Shown one piece after another: positions 6,169 through 9,660 of a stretch of DNA of 9,660 nt (position 1 is its first letter; each line of letters begins with the position of its first letter). Under the pieces are notes generated by a model that saw only the letters and a list, made by a program, of their open reading frames with translations, was not told where the DNA came from and did no database searches. The translations under genes and the position numbers were made by a program. The DNA comes from Actinomycetota bacterium. Its GTDB lineage: Bacteria; Actinomycetota; Humimicrobiia; Humimicrobiales; Humimicrobiaceae. The stretch spans positions 1 through 9,660 of the forward strand of contig PWSB01000005.1 of NCBI GenBank assembly GCA_003563375.1. The letters are read 5' to 3'.

Positions 6169-7002
6169 CTAATTTACAAGATATAATATAAGGATTAATA
6201 TTGAAAGCCCGACACAATACAGGGCAAACATATTCAGGCTTTTTCTTTGTACCAGCCTTAACATAAATTTTATAGCAAATACGCCTGCTATAACAGAAAA
6301 TAAAAATCCTATGGACAGAAAGAGGGCTGTATCCCTGCCTCCTTCAAGTATGACTTCCCATTCCCTGTACATTTCAAAGAAAAATGAACCAAATATCACA
6401 GGCACGGAAAGCAGGAAAGAAAACCTCACGCTTTGTTTTCTGTCCATACCCATGTATCTCCCAAATGATATCGTAGAACCTGACCTGGAAACCCCTGGAA
6501 GGACAGCCAGAGCCTGGCCTATCCCTATTATAAAAGCCTTTGAATAGTTAAGGCGGGAAGAAGGATTGGGATTGACCGGTTTCCTTTTTCTGGACACAAG
6601 TTCCCCGGTCCAGAGCAGGGCTGCGGTCACAAGAAGGAAAAGGGCAACCATCAGCGGGCTCGAAAAAAGCCTATCCGCTACATCTGCTATAAAAAAACCC
6701 GCTACAGCAGCAGGTATGCTCCCGATTATTATAAAAACGCCCAGCATAAAACTTTGCCTGTCCTTGTTTTTAGGAGAAAAAACCGCCATAAGAAATGACC
6801 TCAGTATCTTATATATATCTTTATAAAATACCACTATTATGGCTATCAGGGTACCGAAATGTACGGTTACCGTAAAATACAGAGGCAGGTAATCCCATCT
6901 AAAGATGAAAGGGAATGCCACAAGGTGTCCGGAGCTGCTTATGGGGAAAAATTCAGTGAGACCTTGAATTATTCCTAATATTATTGACTGTATTATAATC
7001 AA
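6169..7002 (-). CDS. uppP: Undecaprenyl-diphosphate phosphatase (BacA family)
   Basis: UppP is an integral membrane phosphatase that converts undecaprenyl diphosphate to the monophosphate, regenerating the lipid carrier for peptidoglycan and other polymers; extra activity gives bacitracin resistance. The 277 residues match the family and are mostly hydrophobic helices. The two catalytic motifs are present: the (E/Q)xxxE segment with Q13 and E17 followed by PISSSGH at 20-26, and PGVSRSGST at 169-177 with R173. Having Q rather than E at the first position is a known family variant. The start is TTG at 7002: an in-frame stop lies a few codons upstream with no ATG between, and the first motif begins at residue 13, so a later start would cut it. 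No Shine-Dalgarno is visible. It is followed by the nucleotidyltransferase gene and is divergent from the COG2426 gene. Confidence 0.96.
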   Translation of the reverse strand: MIIIQSIILGIIQGLTEFFPISSSGHLVAFPFIFRWDYLPLYFTVTVHFGTLIAIIVVFYKDIYKILRSFLMAVFSPKNKDRQSFMLGVFIIIGSIPAAVAGFFIADVADRLFSSPLMVALFLLVTAALLWTGELVSRKRKPVNPNPSSRLNYSKAFIIGIGQALAVLPGVSRSGSTISFGRYMGMDRKQSVRFSFLLSVPVIFGSFFFEMYREWEVILEGGRDTALFLSIGFLFSVIAGVFAIKFMLRLVQRKSLNMFALYCVGLSILILILYLVN

Positions 7003-7035
7003 TTTATATAATTGTAAATCGGTTTAAAAAATGCC

Positions 7036-7066
7036 TTGAAAAATATTAACATAAAAACGTTAAAAT
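7036..7066 (+). promoter_or_regulatory. Weak candidate promoter for the COG2426 gene, possibly leaderless
   Basis: TTGAAA (7036-7041) and TAAAAT (7061-7066) are 19 bases apart, slightly longer than ideal. Transcription would begin at about 7073-7074, the ATG itself. That fits the lack of any Shine-Dalgarno before this start, but AT-rich DNA gives such matches easily. Confidence 0.25.
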
Positions 7067-7070
7067 TCAA
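7043..7070 (-). promoter_or_regulatory. Weak candidate promoter for uppP
   Basis: On the minus strand TTGAAT (7065-7070) and TAATAT (7043-7048) are 16 bases apart, each matching four of six consensus positions. The implied start near 7036 gives a leader of about 34 nt without a Shine-Dalgarno. The 71-bp intergenic region is AT-rich and also carries the divergent signal for the COG2426 gene, so the assignment is uncertain. Confidence 0.3.
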
Positions 7071-7073
7071 AAG

Positions 7074-7568
7074 ATGGATTTTTCCTGGACAAACATACCC
7101 TACCAGCTGGCTACTTTTTTAATAGCCATGGTACCTGTCGGTGAACTCAGGGCCGCAATACCCATAGCCCTGGGCACCTATAATATGGGCATAGCAGAGA
7201 CCTATATAATATCTGTCTTGGGAAACCTGGTGCCCGTGGTTGCAATCCTATGGGTACTTGAGCCCGTATCCGGGTTTCTTATGAGGAAATCAAGGCTCTT
7301 TGATAGGTTCTTCACCTGGCTTTTTAACCGGACCAGGAGAAAATATTCCAAGAGATTTGAAAAATACACCGGTTATGCATTGATAGGTTTTGTGTGTATA
7401 CCTTTGCCTGTGACCGGCGGCTGGACCGGAGCTTTGATCTCCTTTGTGTTCGGTATCCCCCCCAGAAAAGCTTTGCTTGATATAGCTATAGGGGTAATGA
7501 TAGCAGGTGTGATAGTCACCATAATCTCACAGACCGTAGGTTATGTAAGGTTTATAATCGCAGCCTAG
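7074..7568 (+). CDS. COG2426-type membrane protein (putative small multidrug export family)
   Basis: This 164-residue integral membrane protein belongs by sequence pattern to the family named putative small multidrug export protein (COG2426, Pfam Sm_multidrug_ex). That name rests on weak evidence and transport has not been shown for most members. Family motifs are VPVGELRAAIPIALG at 20-34 and IPLPVTGGWTGA at 109-120. Hydrophobic segments lie at about 12-34, 43-64, 101-127 and 134-158, separated by a strongly basic cytoplasmic loop (RKSRLFDRFF...RTRRKYSKRFEK, 71-97). Only one ATG is available after an upstream in-frame stop, and it has no Shine-Dalgarno, so a leaderless transcript is possible. 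It is divergent from uppP and converges on tldE, sharing the palindromic stop CTAG. Confidence 0.87.
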   Translation: MDFSWTNIPYQLATFLIAMVPVGELRAAIPIALGTYNMGIAETYIISVLGNLVPVVAILWVLEPVSGFLMRKSRLFDRFFTWLFNRTRRKYSKRFEKYTGYALIGFVCIPLPVTGGWTGALISFVFGIPPRKALLDIAIGVMIAGVIVTIISQTVGYVRFIIAA

Positions 7569-8938
7569 GTCCCGCTCACCATGATGTCCCTTACCAGGAG
7601 TGCAGGGCTTCCTATAAAACCATTTGAAGGGAAAAACCTCAAGACATCGCCTAGGCCGGTTATACTCTTCATAAAGCTTAGAAAATCAGTAGCTATGGTG
7701 ATTTCTTTGGCAGGGTAGGTCAGCTGCCCATTTTCTATACAAATCCCTTTTGCCCCCACGCTTATGTGCCCGGTAATGGCATTAGCTCCGGAATGGAGGC
7801 CAATAATATCCATTACAAACAATCCCTGGTCGATTTCAGATAAAAGACTGCCCAAATCTCTTTTGCCCGGGCTTATGTAAAAATTATTAATGCCCACCGA
7901 CGGGGAGGAACGGTATGAGAAACGGACAGCATTGCCTGTGGACAGGGCATCATCCTTTCTTGCCGTATATGTATCATAGAGATAGGTATGCAGCACACCT
8001 TCCTTGAAAACCGGGGTCTTGCCTTTGTATACCCCTTCCCCGTCGAAAGGTCCGCTGGCAAGTCCATCGGGCATCACTCCGTCATCGAATATGTCCAGGT
8101 CCACCGAGAATAGTTTTTTACCTAACATGCCTGCAAAAATCGATTTGCCTTTCTGTATGGAATCTGCGGTAAGGGCTCCCGCAACCACCCCTAGAAACTG
8201 TGCCCCTACAAAAGGGTCCAGCAGTATGTCCATTTTTTTGGACCTGATCTTTTTAGCTCCCAGGACAGATACCGACCTTTTGGCAGCATTTTCAGCAATA
8301 TTCTCGAGATCTATCTGTCCCAGATGTCTTCCGAACCCAAAATAATAACCGGTAGAGGTATCTTCTCCTTGTTTGGAGATTGCATTTACAAACATATGGC
8401 AGCTGTTTTTACGGTAACTGTCCCTGAATCCGTTGGAGTTTACCAAAGCAACAGTCATATCGCTGTCACCATAAGAGGATTCGCTTATTCCGGTTATCCG
8501 ATTGTCTTTTTCAAGTGTTATAGCCTCCAGCTCTTTGGCTGCCTCCGCTTTGTCTTCGGTGCTGTAATTTTTAAAATCCTGGGAGTGTATAAGTGCGGTA
8601 TCCATAACCTTGTGTTGATACAGGTATTCATCATGCCTGGGCAGGCGGTTTTGTTCTTCACTGCCTGTGGCCTGTGCATTTGAGACTGCCTTGTCTATGC
8701 ATTCCCTTATCTGGTTATCGTCCAAAAAAGAAGTGAAAGCATATCCTGCAGCTCCGCCTTTTATTACCCTTACCCCTATTCCGCTGGAATCTGAAAATGA
8801 AAGGGATTCAATATTTCCATTAAAAACCTCGATCTCCGTCTCAGTTGAAGATATGCCGAAAATTTCATATTCATCGGCCTGGCCTTTGTCGATGGTTTTG
8901 GCTGTTTTTTCAAGAACTTCTATAAGGTTTGCCGCCAC
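7565..8938 (-). CDS. tldE: TldE/PmbA, non-catalytic subunit of the TldD-TldE metalloprotease
   Basis: TldE (PmbA) pairs with TldD to form a cytoplasmic peptidase that, in E. coli, matures microcin B17 and degrades the antitoxin CcdA and unfolded peptides. The 457 residues are typical. The N-terminal half has the family strand GIGVRVIKGGAAGYAFTS at 53-70. Where TldD has its HExxxH zinc helix, this protein has VGAQFLGVVAGAL at 244-256 with no metal ligands, as expected for TldE. Later family motifs are GPFDGEGV at 296-303, GVLHTYLYDTYTA at 314-326, LHSGANAITGHISVGAKG at 381-398 and a C-terminal LVRDIMVSG. The start is GTG at 8938, whose G is the last base of the tldD TAG stop; a strong AGGAGG nine bases upstream supports it. 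No microcin-like precursor gene is in the window, so a general proteolytic role is the simplest reading. Confidence 0.95.
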   Translation of the reverse strand: MAANLIEVLEKTAKTIDKGQADEYEIFGISSTETEIEVFNGNIESLSFSDSSGIGVRVIKGGAAGYAFTSFLDDNQIRECIDKAVSNAQATGSEEQNRLPRHDEYLYQHKVMDTALIHSQDFKNYSTEDKAEAAKELEAITLEKDNRITGISESSYGDSDMTVALVNSNGFRDSYRKNSCHMFVNAISKQGEDTSTGYYFGFGRHLGQIDLENIAENAAKRSVSVLGAKKIRSKKMDILLDPFVGAQFLGVVAGALTADSIQKGKSIFAGMLGKKLFSVDLDIFDDGVMPDGLASGPFDGEGVYKGKTPVFKEGVLHTYLYDTYTARKDDALSTGNAVRFSYRSSPSVGINNFYISPGKRDLGSLLSEIDQGLFVMDIIGLHSGANAITGHISVGAKGICIENGQLTYPAKEITIATDFLSFMKSITGLGDVLRFFPSNGFIGSPALLVRDIMVSGT

Positions 8939-9660
8939 TACTCTGTACCTCCTATGGTCATCCGGCTCACTTTTATTGTAGGCTGTCCAACCTCATTGGA
9001 TAATGACTGGCCGTTCTTTCCGCAAAATCCAGGGGCAAAATCCAGATCGTTGCCAACCGCTTCTATTTTTTTTAGCACACCAGGCCCATTCCCTATAAGG
9101 GTTGCCCCTTTTATGGGATAACCGATTTCACCATTTTCGATTATATATCCTTCGCTTATCCCAAAAACAAAATCACCTGTAGCGGGGTCTACAGCTCCTC
9201 CCGCGAATCCCTTTGCATATATGCCTCTTTTGACCGACCTTATTATGTCACTGGGGTCCTGGCTGCCATTAGCTATGTAGGTGTTGCTCATCCTTGGATA
9301 AGGCAGATACCTGTACGATTGTCTTCTTGCGTTGCCGGTCTGCCTGGCCGACAGCTTACCGGCTGATTTTAGGTCATGCATGTATTCGGCCAGATAACCC
9401 TTTTCTATAAGCACGGTCCTCTCTGGGCTAAATCCTTCATCGTCAAACCCAAAAGACCCCCAGTGGCCGGGCATCGATCCGTCATCTATGGCGGTAACCA
9501 GTTCAGTGGCAATCTTTTTTCCGGCTTTATCCTTGAAAACGGAAGCGTCTTTTAAGACAGCGTCAGCCTCCAGGCCATGGCCGCAGGCTTCATGGAATAT
9601 GACCCCGCCAAAAGCGGGCCCTATTACCACGGGCATCTCCCCGGTGGGGGCTTCCCGGGC
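8938..9660 (-). CDS. tldD: TldD, catalytic subunit of the TldD-TldE metalloprotease, C-terminal part (runs off right edge)
   Basis: The last 240 codons of tldD are present and the reading frame is open to the window edge, so the N-terminal half lies outside. The zinc motif HEACGH is at fragment residues 23-28, followed by GLEAD, the family signature of this unusual HExxxH protease. Further family segments are MPGHWGSFGFDDEG at 63-76, the MSNTYI region at about 124-129, GGAVDPATGDFVFGISEG at 154-171 and PGFCGKNGQ at 210-218. The cysteine at 213 in that last motif corresponds to the conserved cysteine that completes the metal site in the family. A methionine at 9636 exists but is internal: the upstream codons continue the family pattern (EAPTGEMPVVIGP). 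The stop TAG shares its G with the tldE start. Catalytic residues are intact, so an active TldDE pair is expected. Confidence 0.95.
   Translation of the reverse strand, partial: AREAPTGEMPVVIGPAFGGVIFHEACGHGLEADAVLKDASVFKDKAGKKIATELVTAIDDGSMPGHWGSFGFDDEGFSPERTVLIEKGYLAEYMHDLKSAGKLSARQTGNARRQSYRYLPYPRMSNTYIANGSQDPSDIIRSVKRGIYAKGFAGGAVDPATGDFVFGISEGYIIENGEIGYPIKGATLIGNGPGVLKKIEAVGNDLDFAPGFCGKNGQSLSNEVGQPTIKVSRMTIGGTE
8948..8953 (-). promoter_or_regulatory. Strong Shine-Dalgarno for tldE inside the tldD 3' end
   Basis: AGGAGG on the minus strand lies nine bases before the GTG at 8938. It settles the unusual GTG start and shows that tldE is translated by its own initiation as well as by possible coupling across the TAGTG overlap. 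Confidence 0.8.

Noticed and set aside
6992..6997. Perfect TATAAT on the minus strand with TTTACA 15 bp upstream
   Set aside because: It lies inside the first codons of uppP, so transcription would start after the only usable start codon, and the spacing is short. Probably fortuitous in ATA-rich coding DNA.
8324..8683. Plus-strand ORF of 119 codons opposite tldE
   Set aside because: It is a shadow of the tldE frame with no domain pattern; so are 8004-8345, 8667-8981 and the minus-strand 7873-8067.
9634..9636. ATG at 9636 as the start of a 232-residue protein
   Set aside because: The frame stays open to the window edge and the preceding codons continue the TldD family pattern, so it is an internal methionine of a truncated tldD.
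1..9660. Mobile element, prophage, CRISPR array or toxin-antitoxin system
   Set aside because: I saw no transposase, integrase, terminal inverted repeats, regularly spaced repeats or toxin-antitoxin-like small gene pair; all genes but one are recognisable housekeeping or conserved families.

Overview
The window is bacterial chromosomal DNA of moderately low G+C (about 40% by eye). Ile is often ATA and Arg often AGA/AGG. The genes are tightly packed housekeeping genes: no gene-free stretch exceeds 190 bp, and most junctions overlap or abut. LspA (lipoprotein signal peptidase) and UppP (undecaprenyl-PP phosphatase) indicate a peptidoglycan- and lipoprotein-making bacterium. The order ileS-lspA-rluD resembles Actinomycetota and Bacillota arrangements. 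The type-2 IleRS, with no T-box leader, fits Actinomycetota better, but at this base composition it would have to be a low-G+C lineage. I hold that placement at low confidence. I see no insertion sequence, phage gene, CRISPR array, tRNA or rRNA.

Left block, minus strand, read right to left (5047 to 1): trxA (thioredoxin), a DUF72/YecE TIM-barrel protein, ileS, lspA and the start of a pseudouridine synthase of the RluD family, which runs off the left edge. trxA and the DUF72 gene share one base (TGATG), ileS abuts lspA exactly, and lspA overlaps rluD through TTGA. A promoter-like pair precedes trxA (5120-5148). A second (3920-3948) sits over the end of the DUF72 gene just before ileS. The block is probably one transcription unit with an internal promoter.

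The only sizeable intergenic region (5048-5235, 188 bp) is a divergent promoter region. It holds a 10-bp duplication of the trxA start that creates an eight-codon leader ORF, and an odd-spaced palindrome just upstream of the Shine-Dalgarno of a 63-residue zinc-ribbon protein (5236-5427, plus strand). That orphan gene converges on the next block with a 4-bp overlap.

Middle block, minus strand: uppP followed by a short RmlA-type sugar-1-phosphate nucleotidylyltransferase, both serving cell-envelope polysaccharide synthesis. A COG2426-type membrane protein (7074-7568) is divergent from uppP across 71 bp; neither gene has a recognisable Shine-Dalgarno.

Right block, minus strand: tldD (5' part outside the window) and tldE, the two subunits of the TldD/TldE metalloprotease. 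They overlap by one base and tldE has a strong internal Shine-Dalgarno. tldE converges on the COG2426 gene, and the palindrome CTAG supplies both stop codons.

I do not see a clearly new multi-gene system. The points most worth following are the IleRS with a rearranged HIGH motif (GVHH), which predicts mupirocin resistance; the uncharacterised zinc-ribbon gene with its possible operator; the trxA-DUF72 coupling; the duplicated trxA start; and the possibly leaderless COG2426 gene.
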